Shown here: positions 49,825 through 59,037 of the stretch, piece by piece
Layout of the letters: each line of letters opens with the position of its first letter
Position numbering within the stretch: position 1 is the stretch's first letter
Origin: Nocardiopsis mwathae
GTDB lineage: Bacteria; Actinomycetota; Actinomycetes; Streptosporangiales; Streptosporangiaceae
DNA: 64,000 bases
Assembly (NCBI RefSeq): GCF_014201195.1
Contig: NZ_JACHDS010000001.1
Location: 2,418,001-2,482,000 of the forward strand
Direction: 5' to 3'
Made by a program: the position numbers and the translations under genes
Notes under the pieces: model-generated
What the model saw: only the letters and a program-made list of their open reading frames with translations
The model's database searches: none
Told to the model about the DNA's origin: nothing

Positions 49825-51285
49825 CTACCGCCGGTGGCGCCGCTCCGAACGCAGGGCGTCACCGGCCGCGTCCAGTTCCGAGGCGACCGGCGCCCGCCGG
49901 AGCGTCACCTCCCCCTCCAGACCGGCCCACCGCCGGACCGCCGCCGTGGCCGCGGCCCCGTCACCGGGCGCCAGCCGCGCGATGTCGGCCCCGTGATTGG
50001 CCCGGGGCGCGACGAACCGCATCGTGTCGCGGGCCGCGGAGCGCACCCGGAAGGGCTCGGCACCCCACGGGTCGAACTCGCCGTCCACGAACAGCATGCG
50101 CTCGCTGCTCCTGTACACCCAGTGGTCGATGTCGGGCATGGCGCGCCGGTCGAAGGGCCGGATCGCGATGTCGTCGGGCACGTAGGTCGCCGCCCCGAAC
50201 TGCCCGGGGTACCGCAGCAGGTCGTCGAGATGGCCGGTGGGCACGCTCGGCGACCCCAGCTGGGTCGCGGCCTGGTAGTAGTAGGTGATGTAGGGCTCGG
50301 TGCCCTGGTCGGTGTAGAAGCCGAACCCTCCGACGTCGTCGAGGAACGCCGCGATGTCGGCCGTGTCGGCCTCCGTGCCCGGGATGTCCGCGCACCGCTC
50401 GTCGCCCCGGTACTGCCAGAACGCCCACGGGGTGTCGAGGACGAGCATCTCGAAGGCGGCGTCGGCGCTCCCGATGGTCCGGTCGAAGGTCCACCCGTTG
50501 GCGGCCGCGAGCCCCTCGTAGTGTCCGACCAGCTCGTCGCGGCGCTCCAGCGACTCCCGCTGCACATCGGCCAGGCTCTGCTGGCACGCCGAGTCGGTCC
50601 CGACCGTGTCGAAGAACTCCAGGTAGGCGCTGTCCTCGTGGTTGCGGACGTCGTTGGGCGCGACGTAGGCGATCGTGCCGTCGATGTCATCGGGGTAGAA
50701 GCGGCGGTGGTAGACCGACGTCATCCCGCCCTTGGACGCGCCGGTGGACAGCCACGCCTCGGTGTAGATGTCGTCGAGGGCGCCGACGATGCGGTGGTGG
50801 TCGGTGGCGGCCTGCCTGATGTCCAGCTTCGACCAGTCGGCGGGGTCCGGCCGGGAGGGCTCGAAGAACCGCTGCTCGGTCGAGATCTGGTTGCCGTCGA
50901 CGATGCGGGTGGGTTCGGCCCGGAACGGGAAGTCGGGGACGTTGTACCCGGTCGTGTGCAGCACCGTGGGCCGGTCCAGGCCGCGGTGCAGCAGGGTCAG
51001 GCGCTGCTCGAACGTCGCGCCGTCGGGGTCATCGTGGTCGGCGGGCTGCTCGTAGCCCAGCACGAAGAAGCGGAAGCCGGGCTCGGTGTCCCGCTCCTCC
51101 ACGATCCTCAGGCCGGGGACGGCCTCCAGGCGTTGGACGATGCCGTCGTCGGAGGGCGCCGTGCCCGCGTCGGCGGGGTGGGGGTCGGCGCTCGCCGGCG
51201 CCAGGGACAGTACCAGTGCCGACGAAGTGAGCACGGCCAGGGTGGTGGCGCGCCACGACGCCGGGGGATGCTTTCGGGGGGTCAC
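49825..51285 (-). CDS. Secreted S37-family tripeptidyl aminopeptidase
   Basis: A 486-residue secreted serine peptidase of the PS-10/S37 family, first known from Streptomyces mobaraensis. A signal peptide ends at about residue 33 (SLAPASA before DP). The nucleophile motif is WLSTGASKGGMTSVYHRRFY, the acid lies in FVDGEFDPWG and the His in APRANHGADI. Two cysteines (DSACQQS and ERCADIP) may form a disulfide. It would cut tripeptides or dipeptides from the N-terminus of extracellular peptides. GTG at 51285 has AGGAGG 8 bases upstream. Confidence 0.9.
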   Translation of the reverse strand: MTPRKHPPASWRATTLAVLTSSALVLSLAPASADPHPADAGTAPSDDGIVQRLEAVPGLRIVEERDTEPGFRFFVLGYEQPADHDDPDGATFEQRLTLLHRGLDRPTVLHTTGYNVPDFPFRAEPTRIVDGNQISTEQRFFEPSRPDPADWSKLDIRQAATDHHRIVGALDDIYTEAWLSTGASKGGMTSVYHRRFYPDDIDGTIAYVAPNDVRNHEDSAYLEFFDTVGTDSACQQSLADVQRESLERRDELVGHYEGLAAANGWTFDRTIGSADAAFEMLVLDTPWAFWQYRGDERCADIPGTEADTADIAAFLDDVGGFGFYTDQGTEPYITYYYQAATQLGSPSVPTGHLDDLLRYPGQFGAATYVPDDIAIRPFDRRAMPDIDHWVYRSSERMLFVDGEFDPWGAEPFRVRSAARDTMRFVAPRANHGADIARLAPGDGAAATAAVRRWAGLEGEVTLRRAPVASELDAAGDALRSERRHRR

Positions 51286-51686
51286 CCGGTCAACCTCCTG
51301 CGAACCGATGGGATGGGGGGTGGGGCTCAGTAGCGGGGTACGAAAGCGGCATCCGGTGATTCGGTTGTGTATCGACCGATTCAGTCGACGGACCGATCAT
51401 TGGGGGGCCGCGCACCCCGCGTCAAGGGCCGGAAGCACCCGACCGCGGGCCCTGCACGGCCCGGAAAGCGGGCGCCCTGCGGCCCGGCGTGCACCGACGT
51501 CCGCGGCGAAGGGGTGATCCACTTCTCCGCTAGGCTGTCTCCGGGGAGAAACGCGCGCTCCGACGGCGTTGCGGCCGTTTCGGCGCGGCGCGCCGCACCC
51601 GGCTCAGGCGGGGACCGACCTCCGTGAACGGGGCCGCACCCCTGACATGTCACCGGCGGCACCGGAGGTAGGCGAAAATCATTGCC
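51286..51686. other. Divergent intergenic region upstream of the BTAD regulator
   Basis: The 401 bases contain the promoters of the S37 peptidase and the BTAD regulator. TAGGCT at 51530-51535 is a plausible -10 for the regulator, though I cannot see a good -35. No other gene, repeat or RNA was found. Confidence 0.4.
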
Positions 51687-54600
51687 ATGCGGTTCGGCAT
51701 CCTCGGCCCCCTGGAAGCGCACTCCGGCGACGGGCAGCCCGTCACGATCAACGGTTCGCGGCTGCGCGGACTGCTGATCCTCCTGCTCCTGGAATCGGGC
51801 CAGGTGGTCGGTACCGAGCGGCTGATCGACGGCCTGTACGGCCACACCCCGCCGGAGGGCGCGGCCAACGCCCTGCAGTCGCTGGTGTCGCGGCTGCGCC
51901 GCGGACTGGCCGGTCCGGGCGGGGAGGGCCCCGCGATCGAGTTCCACCCGGCGGGCTACCGGCTCGCCGTCGACCCCGGTGCCGTCGACGCGCACCGCTT
52001 CGAACGGCTCGCCGCCGACGGCCGCGCTTCGCTGCGCACCGGGGACCACGCCCACGCCGCCGCCGTGCTGCGCGACGCCCTGGCCCTGTGGCGGGGGCCC
52101 GCCCTCGCCGACGCGGGGCCGACCCCGTTCGTCCGCGCCCAGGCCGAGCGGCTGGAGGAGCTGCGGCTGGCCGCCCGCGAAGACCTCAACGAGGCGGAAC
52201 TGGAGCGCGGCGAGCACCGCGCCCTGCTCACCGAACTCCGCGACCTCGTGGCCGCCCACCCGCTGCGCGAGCGCCCGCGCGCCCAGCTCATCCGCGCCCT
52301 GTACGGGGCGGGCCGCCAGGCCGAGGCGCTGGCCGAGTTCGAGGACACCCGTCGGATGCTGGCCGAGGAGCTGGGCACCGACCCCTCCCCCGAGCTGGCC
52401 GAGCTGCACCTGGCCGTGCTGCGCGGCGACCCCGCCCTCAGCGCCCCGGCCGCCCCCGACCCCGAACCACCGCGGCAGCGGCTCCCGGCCCAGCTCACCA
52501 GCTTCGTCGGGCGCGAGGCCGAGCTGGAGCGCATCGACGCGCTCCTGGGCAGCCAGCGCCTGGTCACCCTCACCGGGCCGGGGGGCGTCGGCAAGACCCG
52601 GCTGGCCGTCGAGGCGGCGGCCCGCTACCCCGGCGAGGTGTACCTGGCCGAGCTGGCTCCGCTCGGTGACGGGGCCGACCTGCCCCTGGCGGTGCTCAGC
52701 GCGCTCGGCGCACGCGACACCGCACTGCCCACGCTGATGCCGGGCCGCCCCGGGCAGGCGCCCGACGCGCTGGGCCGGCTGACCGGGGTCGTGGCGCAGC
52801 GTCGGCTGCTGCTCATCCTGGACAACTGCGAACACCTGATCGGCGACGCCGCCCGGCTCGCCGACCGCATGCTGCGCGCCTGCCCGGGTGTGCGGATCCT
52901 GGCCACCAGCAGGGAGCCGCTGGGCCTCACCGCCGAGCGGCTGTGCCCGGTGCCCCAGCTGGCCTCCCCTCCGGCCGACAGCGCGCCGTCGGCGGCCCTG
53001 GACTACCCGGCGGTGCGGCTGTTCGCCGACCGGGCCGCCGCCGTGCGCCCCGACTTCACCGTGGAGGACGGCACCGCCGAGGCCGTGCTGCGGATCTGCT
53101 CGGCCCTCGACGGCCTGCCACTGGCCCTGGAGCTGGCCGCGGCGCGGCTGCGCTCACTGCCGGCCACCGAGGTGGCGGCGCGCATCGGCGACCGCTTCGG
53201 GCTGCTGTCCCGGGGCGACCGCGCCGCCCAGCCCCGCCACCAGACGCTGCGCGCCGTCGTCGCCTGGAGCTGGGACCTGCTGGGCACCGACGAGCGCCGA
53301 CTGGCCCGGCGGCTCACCGTCTTCTCCGGTGGGGCCACACTGGAGGCGGCCGCGGGGGTCTGCGGGATCCCCGAGTCCGAAGTCGTCGACCTGCTGACCG
53401 GGCTGGCGGAGAAGTCGCTGGTGGAGACTTCCGGCGGGCGCTACCGGATGCTGGAGACCATTCGCGCGTTCTGCGCCGAGCGGTTGGAGGAGGCCGGTGA
53501 GCGCGACCGCTTCCGGAGCGCGCACGCCCGGTACTTCCTCGACTTGGCCGAGACCGCCGAGCCGCACCTGCACCGCGCCGAACAGGTGGACTGGCTGCCG
53601 CGACTCGCCGCCGAGCAGGAGAACCTGCACGGGGCGCTGCGCTGGGCGGTGGAGTCCGGCGACCTGGACGCCGGGCTGCGCTTCGTCGGCGCGCTGTCGG
53701 CCTACTGGTGGCTGCGCGGGCTGCGCGGCCAGGCGGGTCCGCTGTCCGGTGAGGTCCTGGGAGCGATCCCGGCCCCGCCCGGATCGGCTCCGTCCCCGAC
53801 GGACGGCCGCGCCGAGGAGTACGTGCTGTGCGTCATCAACGCCGCCGCGGGAGGGCTGGACGCGCGCGAGCTGGAGCCCCACCTTGCGGTGGCCGAGGCG
53901 GTGGTCCGCGACACCCCCCGCCCGCTGCGGCTGCCCCTGATCGACATGCTGTGGTCGGTGGCCAGCGGCGCCCCCGAGCGGCAGTTCGACATCGCCCCCC
54001 TGATGCGCGACAACCTGGAGGCGCCCGACCCGTGGACGCGGGCCATCGCCCACGTCCAGCTCGGCTACGCCGCGTTCGCCGGGGACGTGGCCGAGGAGGC
54101 CGAGCGCGCCTTCACCGCCGGCCTGGAGGGTTTCCGCGGGCTCGGCGACCGCTGGGGGATGGTGCTGGCGCTGACCGGGCTGGCCGGGCTGGCGGAGCTG
54201 CGCGGTGACAGCGAGCGGTGCATCGCGCACGCCGACGAGGCGCTGGCCATGACCGAGGCACTGGGCGCCACCGAGGACACCGCCGAGATCCTGACCCTGC
54301 GCGGCTCCGGCCGGGCGGCCATGGGCGACCTGGACGGCGCCGAGGCCGACCACCAGCACGCGGCGGAGATCGCCCGCCGCGCCGGTATCCCCGAGGCCCT
54401 GGCCGGGGCCTACCGCCGGCTCGCGGAGGTGGCGCTGCGGCGCGGCGATCCGGCCGAGGCACGGCGGCTGTGCAGCGCCGCGCTGGCCGAGTGCCGCGCC
54501 GGGTCGAGCGCGGTGATCGAGACGCGGGCGCTCATCCACGTCACCCTGGGCGGGATCGCCGCCGCGGAAGGGGACACCGCCCGTGCCCGGTCCGTCTACC

Positions 54601-54899
54601 GGCAGGCGCTGGAGGCCATCCCCGGTGCCCGGATATCCGCCCCGGTGGCCGACGGGCTGGCCGCCGCCGCGCTGAAGGACGGCGACGCCGAGACCGCGGC
54701 GGTGCTCCTGGGAACGGCGGCCGCCCTGCGCGGTGCTCCCGGCTCGGTCCCCCCGGACAGCCGGGCCGTGGCCGAACGGTGCCGTACCGCCCTGGGCGAC
54801 ACCGCCTTCGACAAGGCCCGCTCCCGCGGCGCCTCGATATCCCTCGGCGAGGCCCTGACCCTCGTCGGAGCGGCCCCCTCCGGCTCCGCCCATCGCTGA
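51687..54899 (+). CDS. AfsR/SARP-like BTAD transcriptional regulator with NB-ARC and TPR domains
   Basis: A 1070-residue regulator. Residues 1-95 are an OmpR-like winged helix (GSRLRGLLILLLLESGQVV), and about 97-245 a bacterial transcriptional activation domain (DAHRFERLAADGRASLRTG, DPSPELAELHLAVLRGD). An NB-ARC ATPase follows with SFVGREAELERI, P-loop GPGGVGKTR, LLLILDNCEHLI and LATSREPLGL. The rest (about 620-1060) is TPR-like helical repeats. Such proteins activate antibiotic or export genes after a signal acts on the sensor part. It lies directly before a DHA2 exporter, with repeats of about two-turn helical spacing between. Confidence 0.92.
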   Translation: MRFGILGPLEAHSGDGQPVTINGSRLRGLLILLLLESGQVVGTERLIDGLYGHTPPEGAANALQSLVSRLRRGLAGPGGEGPAIEFHPAGYRLAVDPGAVDAHRFERLAADGRASLRTGDHAHAAAVLRDALALWRGPALADAGPTPFVRAQAERLEELRLAAREDLNEAELERGEHRALLTELRDLVAAHPLRERPRAQLIRALYGAGRQAEALAEFEDTRRMLAEELGTDPSPELAELHLAVLRGDPALSAPAAPDPEPPRQRLPAQLTSFVGREAELERIDALLGSQRLVTLTGPGGVGKTRLAVEAAARYPGEVYLAELAPLGDGADLPLAVLSALGARDTALPTLMPGRPGQAPDALGRLTGVVAQRRLLLILDNCEHLIGDAARLADRMLRACPGVRILATSREPLGLTAERLCPVPQLASPPADSAPSAALDYPAVRLFADRAAAVRPDFTVEDGTAEAVLRICSALDGLPLALELAAARLRSLPATEVAARIGDRFGLLSRGDRAAQPRHQTLRAVVAWSWDLLGTDERRLARRLTVFSGGATLEAAAGVCGIPESEVVDLLTGLAEKSLVETSGGRYRMLETIRAFCAERLEEAGERDRFRSAHARYFLDLAETAEPHLHRAEQVDWLPRLAAEQENLHGALRWAVESGDLDAGLRFVGALSAYWWLRGLRGQAGPLSGEVLGAIPAPPGSAPSPTDGRAEEYVLCVINAAAGGLDARELEPHLAVAEAVVRDTPRPLRLPLIDMLWSVASGAPERQFDIAPLMRDNLEAPDPWTRAIAHVQLGYAAFAGDVAEEAERAFTAGLEGFRGLGDRWGMVLALTGLAGLAELRGDSERCIAHADEALAMTEALGATEDTAEILTLRGSGRAAMGDLDGAEADHQHAAEIARRAGIPEALAGAYRRLAEVALRRGDPAEARRLCSAALAECRAGSSAVIETRALIHVTLGGIAAAEGDTARARSVYRQALEAIPGARISAPVADGLAAAALKDGDAETAAVLLGTAAALRGAPGSVPPDSRAVAERCRTALGDTAFDKARSRGASISLGEALTLVGAAPSGSAHR

Positions 54900-54900
54900 C

Positions 54901-54976
54901 CCCTGTCGTCGTCCGCGGTGAAGCGCACCGACCACATGCGGTCTTCCGGCGCGCTTCACCGCGGACGACGACAGGG
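54901..54976. repeat. 26-bp perfect inverted repeat
   Basis: The arms at 54901-54926 and 54951-54976 are exact reverse complements over 26 bases (outer end CCCTGTCGTCGTCC, inner end GGTGAAGCGC). The loop of 24 bases contains ACCG and CGGT that could pair further. It begins 2 bases after the regulator stop. It is probably a terminator, but no T tract follows and it is longer than the other hairpins here. Confidence 0.85.
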
Positions 54977-54996
54977 CGGGTCGGCCGTGTGCGCGG

Positions 54997-55051
54997 GCGG
55001 TCAGCGGGCCCGACGGCGCGGTCAGCGGGAGGTGCGCGGGCGGTCAGCGGG
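54997..55051. promoter_or_regulatory. Three 12-bp direct repeats upstream of the exporter gene
   Basis: GCGGTCAGCGGG occurs at 54997-55008, 55018-55029 and 55040-55051, with starts 21 and 22 bp apart. The first and third copies extend to 19 identical bases (54990-55008 and 55033-55051). SARP/AfsR regulators bind direct repeats in 11- or 22-bp register beside the -35 region. These repeats end 18 bases before the exporter ATG, so they are good candidates for sites of the preceding regulator. Confidence 0.55.
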
Positions 55052-55069
55052 GGTCGCCACGGTGGGAGC

Positions 55070-56761
55070 ATGGACACAACCGCGACAACCACGACCTCCG
55101 GTTCCGGCCAGCGGGCCGGACGCAAGGAATGGATCGGGCTCATCCTGCTGGTGCTGCCCGGCATGCTCGTCTCCATGGACATGTCCGTGCTCTACATGGC
55201 CCTGCCATGGCTCGGCGCCGACCTGCGGCCGAGCAGCACGGAGATGCTGTGGATCATCGACATCTACGGCTTCCTGCTGGCCGGGCTGCTGATCACCATG
55301 GGCACGCTGGGCGACCGCATCGGCCGGCGCCGGGTACTGATGGCCGGCGCCGTGCTGTTCGCCATCGGGTCGCTCGCCGCGGCCTACTCGACCAGCCCCG
55401 AGATGCTCATCGCCGCCCGCGCGCTGCTCGGTATCGGTGGTGCGACGCTGGCGCCGTCCACGCTCTCGCTGATCCGCAACATGTTCCACGACCCCCGGCA
55501 GCGCCGCACCGCGATCGGCGTGTGGACCGCCGGGTTCAGCGGCGGCGCCATGCTGGGGCCGATCGTCGGCGGCCTGCTCATGGAGGTCTTCTGGTGGGGC
55601 TCGGTCTTCCTCATCAACCTCCCGGCGATGGCCCTGGTCCTCCTCCTGGCCCCCTTCATGGTCCCCGAGTACCGCGACCCCAAGGCCGGGAAGTTCGACC
55701 TTCTCAGTGCGGTGCTGTCGCTGGCCGCCGTACTCCCGGTGATCTTCGGCATGAAGATGATCGCCACGCACGGATTCGCGTGGACCTACGTGCTCTCCCT
55801 CGTCGTCGGCATCGCCCTGGGCGCGGCGTTCCTCCGCCGCCAGCGCACGGTCGACCACCCCATGATCGATCTGGACCTGTTCCGCTCCCGCGCGTTCAGC
55901 GCCTCCCTCGGCGCGGTCACGCTCGCCATGTTCGCGATGTTCGGCGTCATGTTCTTCATGTCGCAGTACCTGCAGCTCGTGCTCGGCCTGCGGCCGCTGA
56001 TGGCCGCGCTGTGGACCATGCCCTCGCTGCTGGGCATGATGGTCGGCGTCACCGTCGCCACCATCGTGGTGCGCTTCGTCCGGCCCGGCCACGTCGTCGG
56101 CTCCGGCCTCGCGCTGGCCGCGGTGGGTGTGCTGGTCATCACCGGCATCAGTGCGGAGTCCGGCCTGGTGTACATCGTCATCGGCGGCATCCTGATGTCC
56201 GCCGGCCTGGGCGCGGTGACCGCTCTGATCACCGACCTGATCGTGAGCTCGGCACCACCGGAGCGGGCGGGTGCGGCCTCGGCGCTCTCCGAGACCGCCA
56301 ACGAGTTCGGCGGCGCGGTCGGCATCGCCGTCCTGGGAAGCATCGGCACGGCCGTCTACCGCTCGCACGTCAGCGCCGACGCGCCGACCGGGCTGCCGGA
56401 CGCGGCCCTGGACGCCGCCCGTGACACCTTGGCCGGTGCGGCGGGTGTGGCCGCCGAGCTGCCCTCGGCCGCGGCCCAGGAGCTGCTGGGGGTCGCCCGC
56501 GAGGCCTTCACCCACGGGATCCACGCGAGTTCCTACGCCGGTGCCGGGGTATTGATGGTGACGGCGGTGCTCGCGGCCGTCCTGCTGCGGCACACCCGCC
56601 CGCACGGCGACGGCGGCTCGGCGGCGGATGCGGCCGAGGAGGCGCCCGACCCGCAGGGCGGCGACGCCCACGGGGCCGGGACCGGTCCGGCCGACGTCCG
56701 CACCGGGGGCACCGGGGGGAGCTCGGGCCCGGCCGCCGCGGCACCGCGATCCGGGGCCTGA
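55070..56761 (+). CDS. DHA2-family MFS drug exporter
   Basis: A 563-residue, 14-helix exporter of the EmrB/QacA-SmvA type. Motif A is GTLGDRIGRRRVL in the second loop, motif C is in WTAGFSGGAMLGPIVGG, and helix 1 has LVSMDMSVLYMALPWLG with the acid residue of this family. A hydrophilic C-terminal tail of about 55 residues is Gly/Ala-rich. It is likely to export a cationic or amphiphilic drug. GGGAG lies only 1-2 bases before the ATG at 55070, too close for a normal ribosome site, so the mRNA may be leaderless. Confidence 0.9.
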   Translation: MDTTATTTTSGSGQRAGRKEWIGLILLVLPGMLVSMDMSVLYMALPWLGADLRPSSTEMLWIIDIYGFLLAGLLITMGTLGDRIGRRRVLMAGAVLFAIGSLAAAYSTSPEMLIAARALLGIGGATLAPSTLSLIRNMFHDPRQRRTAIGVWTAGFSGGAMLGPIVGGLLMEVFWWGSVFLINLPAMALVLLLAPFMVPEYRDPKAGKFDLLSAVLSLAAVLPVIFGMKMIATHGFAWTYVLSLVVGIALGAAFLRRQRTVDHPMIDLDLFRSRAFSASLGAVTLAMFAMFGVMFFMSQYLQLVLGLRPLMAALWTMPSLLGMMVGVTVATIVVRFVRPGHVVGSGLALAAVGVLVITGISAESGLVYIVIGGILMSAGLGAVTALITDLIVSSAPPERAGAASALSETANEFGGAVGIAVLGSIGTAVYRSHVSADAPTGLPDAALDAARDTLAGAAGVAAELPSAAAQELLGVAREAFTHGIHASSYAGAGVLMVTAVLAAVLLRHTRPHGDGGSAADAAEEAPDPQGGDAHGAGTGPADVRTGGTGGSSGPAAAAPRSGA

Positions 56762-56797
56762 CCCGGCCCCGGTCACCACGGCAACGGGGAGGAACAC

Positions 56798-57208
56798 ATG
56801 GTGCTCTTCGGCAGGGAACACGTCGAGCGCTACCAGGCGAGCGACGGCGAGGAAGGACACGACTGGTTGAAGGGCACCACCGTCCTTCTCCTGACCACGA
56901 CCGGGCGGAGAACGGGCAAGAGCCGCACGACCCCGCTCATCTACCGCACCGACGGACCGGACTTCGTGGTCGTCGCCTCCAACGGCGGTGCCCCGGACTC
57001 CCCCTCCTGGTACAAGAACCTCACGACCCATCCGGAGGTCGGGGTCCAGGTGAAGGGGGACCGGTTCACCGCACGCGCGCGCACCGCCTCGGAGGCGGAG
57101 AAGGAACGCCTGTGGCCGCGCATGGCCGCGGTGTGGCCCGACTACGACGAGTACCAGGCCAAGACCGACCGTCCGATCCCGGTCGTCATCCTGCAGCGCA
57201 CGGCGTGA
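56798..57208 (+). CDS. Ddn-like deazaflavin (F420)-dependent nitroreductase family protein
   Basis: A 136-residue FDOR-A split-barrel protein. The F420-binding region GRRTGKSRTTPLIY is typical, followed by VVVASNGGAPDSPSWYKNLTTHP and AEKERLWPRMAAVWPDYDEYQ. These enzymes reduce quinones or nitro compounds with reduced F420, a cofactor of actinobacteria. It lies 36 bases after the exporter gene and might be co-transcribed. A strong terminator follows. Confidence 0.92.
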   Translation: MVLFGREHVERYQASDGEEGHDWLKGTTVLLLTTTGRRTGKSRTTPLIYRTDGPDFVVVASNGGAPDSPSWYKNLTTHPEVGVQVKGDRFTARARTASEAEKERLWPRMAAVWPDYDEYQAKTDRPIPVVILQRTA

Positions 57209-57215
57209 GGCAGGC

Positions 57216-57270
57216 CCCGCCCGCGCGTTCCCGGCACGTCGGGAATGCGCGGGCGGGTCTGTTTTGTTCC
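57216..57270 (+). terminator. Intrinsic terminator after the Ddn-like gene
   Basis: CCCGCCCGCGCGTTCCC (57216-57232) pairs with GGGAATGCGCGGGCGGG (57241-57257) over 17 positions with one G-U wobble, followed by TCTGTTTTGTTCC. It isolates the Ddn-like gene from rbpA. Confidence 0.85.
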
Positions 57271-57493
57271 TGTGCCGGACGGGCAGAACCGGGGAGAACA
57301 GAGCGTGAACACATCCCCGGACGGCACACCACCACCCCCCGGCAAAGATTCGCCAAAGCATCGGCCGACCAGGGGCGATGTGCCGTAACGCGGAGGACGC
57401 GCGGGGCGGGAGAATAGCCCCGTCGTGACACTGAGCGATAGGTTGGTCACGGAAGACCGAACATTATCGCACGGTTGGATCACCGCTGTCAGG

Positions 57494-57519
57494 GGAATCT
57501 TGACACGGACCAACGCGTT
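57494..57519 (+). promoter_or_regulatory. Sigma-R type promoter of rbpA
   Basis: GGAAT (57494-57498), exactly 18 bases, GTT (57517-57519) is the consensus of the thiol-stress sigma factor SigR/SigH. Transcription would begin near 57527, giving a leader of about 35 bases. rbpA is a known SigR-regulated gene in Streptomyces, which supports the call. Confidence 0.8.
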
Positions 57520-57561
57520 ACACCCACGGAGACCGCTAGAGCGCCTGGAGGCACCCACACG

Positions 57562-57945
57562 ATGGCCGAGCGAGCACTTCGCGGCACACGACTCGGGGCG
57601 ACCAGCTACGAGAACGACCGCAACACCGACCTGGCACCTCGCCAAGAGGTCACCTACGACTGCCCCCGGGGCCATCGCTTCTCCGTCACCTTCGCCACCG
57701 AGGCCGAGACCCCGGCGAACTGGGAGTGCCGCTTCTGCGGCGACAACGCCCTGATGGTGAACGGGGAGGAGCCGCAGGAGAAGAAGGCGAAGCCGGCACG
57801 TACGCACTGGGACATGCTGCTGGAACGCCGGAGCATGGAGGACCTGGAGGAGGTCCTCGCCGAGCGCCTCGCCCTGCTGCGCGCCCGCCGCAAGGAGGAG
57901 CAGGAGCACCTGGAGGCGATGGCCGAGCAGCGCCAGACCGCCTGA
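57562..57945 (+). CDS. rbpA: RNA polymerase-binding protein RbpA
   Basis: A 127-residue RbpA. It has the N-terminal RGTRLGATSYENDRN, the zinc-type core CPRGHRFSVTFA with ANWECRFCG, the basic linker KKAKPARTHWDMLLERRS and the sigma-interacting helix MEDLEEVLAERLALLRARR. RbpA binds the housekeeping sigma factor and RNA polymerase beta, stabilises the open complex, and is confined to actinobacteria. Start and length are standard. Confidence 0.97.
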   Translation: MAERALRGTRLGATSYENDRNTDLAPRQEVTYDCPRGHRFSVTFATEAETPANWECRFCGDNALMVNGEEPQEKKAKPARTHWDMLLERRSMEDLEEVLAERLALLRARRKEEQEHLEAMAEQRQTA

Positions 57946-57963
57946 CGCACGCGCCCGCACATT

Positions 57964-58006
57964 CGACGAGGGGCGGTGGCCCGAACGTGGCCACCGCCCC
58001 TCGTCG
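57964..58006. terminator. 18-bp hairpin terminator between rbpA and the HAD gene
   Basis: CGACGAGGGGCGGTGGCC (57964-57981) pairs perfectly with GGCCACCGCCCCTCGTCG (57989-58006), loop CGAACGT. It lies between convergent genes and serves both. Confidence 0.8.
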
Positions 58007-58039
58007 TGCGCGCGCCCCGAGCACGGGCGCTTCGCCCCC

Positions 58040-58900
58040 TCAGTCGGCCTCGGTCCCCTGCGACGGACCGGCCGTCGCACGCGGCAGCTCCGCCTCACCC
58101 GACCAGCCCGCGCCGAACGGCTCGGCGGTGGCGCCGATGAGGTCGGCGATGGAGTCCAGGACCCGCGTCGGCCGGTAGGGGAACAGGTCGGCGGTCCGGG
58201 CGTCGGAGATGCCCGAGAGGACCAGCAGCGTGTGCAGCCCGGCCTCCAGTCCCGACCGCACGTCGGTGTCCATCCGGTCGCCGATCATCAGCGTGTTCTC
58301 CGAGTGCGCGCCCAGCGCGCGCAGGGCCGAGCGCATCATCAGCGGGTTGGGTTTGCCCACGTAGTAGGGGGCACGCCCGGTGGCACGCTCGATGAGCGCC
58401 GCGACCGCGCCGGTCGCCGGCAGCGACCCTTCCCGGCTGGGGCCCTTCTCGTCGGGGTTGGTGGCGATGAACCGGGCGCCGCCCTCCACGAGCCGGATCG
58501 CGCGTGTTATCGCCTCGAAGCTGTAGGTGCGGGTCTCCCCCAGCACCACGTAGTCCGGGTCGCGGTCGGTCAGCACGTAGCCGATGCTGTGCAGGGCGGT
58601 CGTCAGCCCGGACTCCCCCACCACGAACGCCGAGCCGCCGGGGCGCTGCTGCTGGAGGAAGCGGGCGGTGGCCAGCGCGGAGGTCCAGATGGACTCCTCA
58701 GGGATGTCCAGACCCGTGCGCAGCAGGCGTGCCCGCAGGTCGCGCGGGGTGTAGATGGAGTTATTGGTCAGCACCATAAAGCCGATGCCTTTGTCCCGAA
58801 GCTCGGAGACGAATGTATCGGCGCCGGGGACGAGGTGCTCCTCGTGTACGAGCACGCCGTCCATGTCCATGAGGTAATTCCACCGGGTTTGTTTGCTCAC
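58040..58900 (-). CDS. HAD-IIA family phosphatase (NagD-like)
   Basis: A 286-residue haloacid-dehalogenase phosphatase. Motif I is LMDMDGVL, motif II VLTNNS, the lysine of motif III is in YYVGKPNP and motif IV is [16 protein letters not shown]. The type IIA cap carries [11 protein letters not shown]. Relatives act on nucleotides or sugar phosphates. GTG at 58900 is the start. The C-terminus has about 30 residues of variable tail. Confidence 0.9.
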   Translation of the reverse strand: MSKQTRWNYLMDMDGVLVHEEHLVPGADTFVSELRDKGIGFMVLTNNSIYTPRDLRARLLRTGLDIPEESIWTSALATARFLQQQRPGGSAFVVGESGLTTALHSIGYVLTDRDPDYVVLGETRTYSFEAITRAIRLVEGGARFIATNPDEKGPSREGSLPATGAVAALIERATGRAPYYVGKPNPLMMRSALRALGAHSENTLMIGDRMDTDVRSGLEAGLHTLLVLSGISDARTADLFPYRPTRVLDSIADLIGATAEPFGAGWSGEAELPRATAGPSQGTEAD

Positions 58901-59037
58901 GGGTCTGATTGTCCCGCGATCATGCGCATGACCGCCACCCCGGACACCCCGTTGAGCGGGAACGATGGCACCGGACCACGCCCACTCGGGGCCTCAGGCG
59001 CCCCGGAAGTCCCGGTTTCGGTCCCGATCGGGTCGCC

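Noticed and set aside
48366-49862. 498-codon minus-strand frame opposite the UMF1-type transporter
   Set aside because: Its translation is Asp/Gln/His/Arg-rich without any domain, and the plus-strand frame has clear membrane helices.
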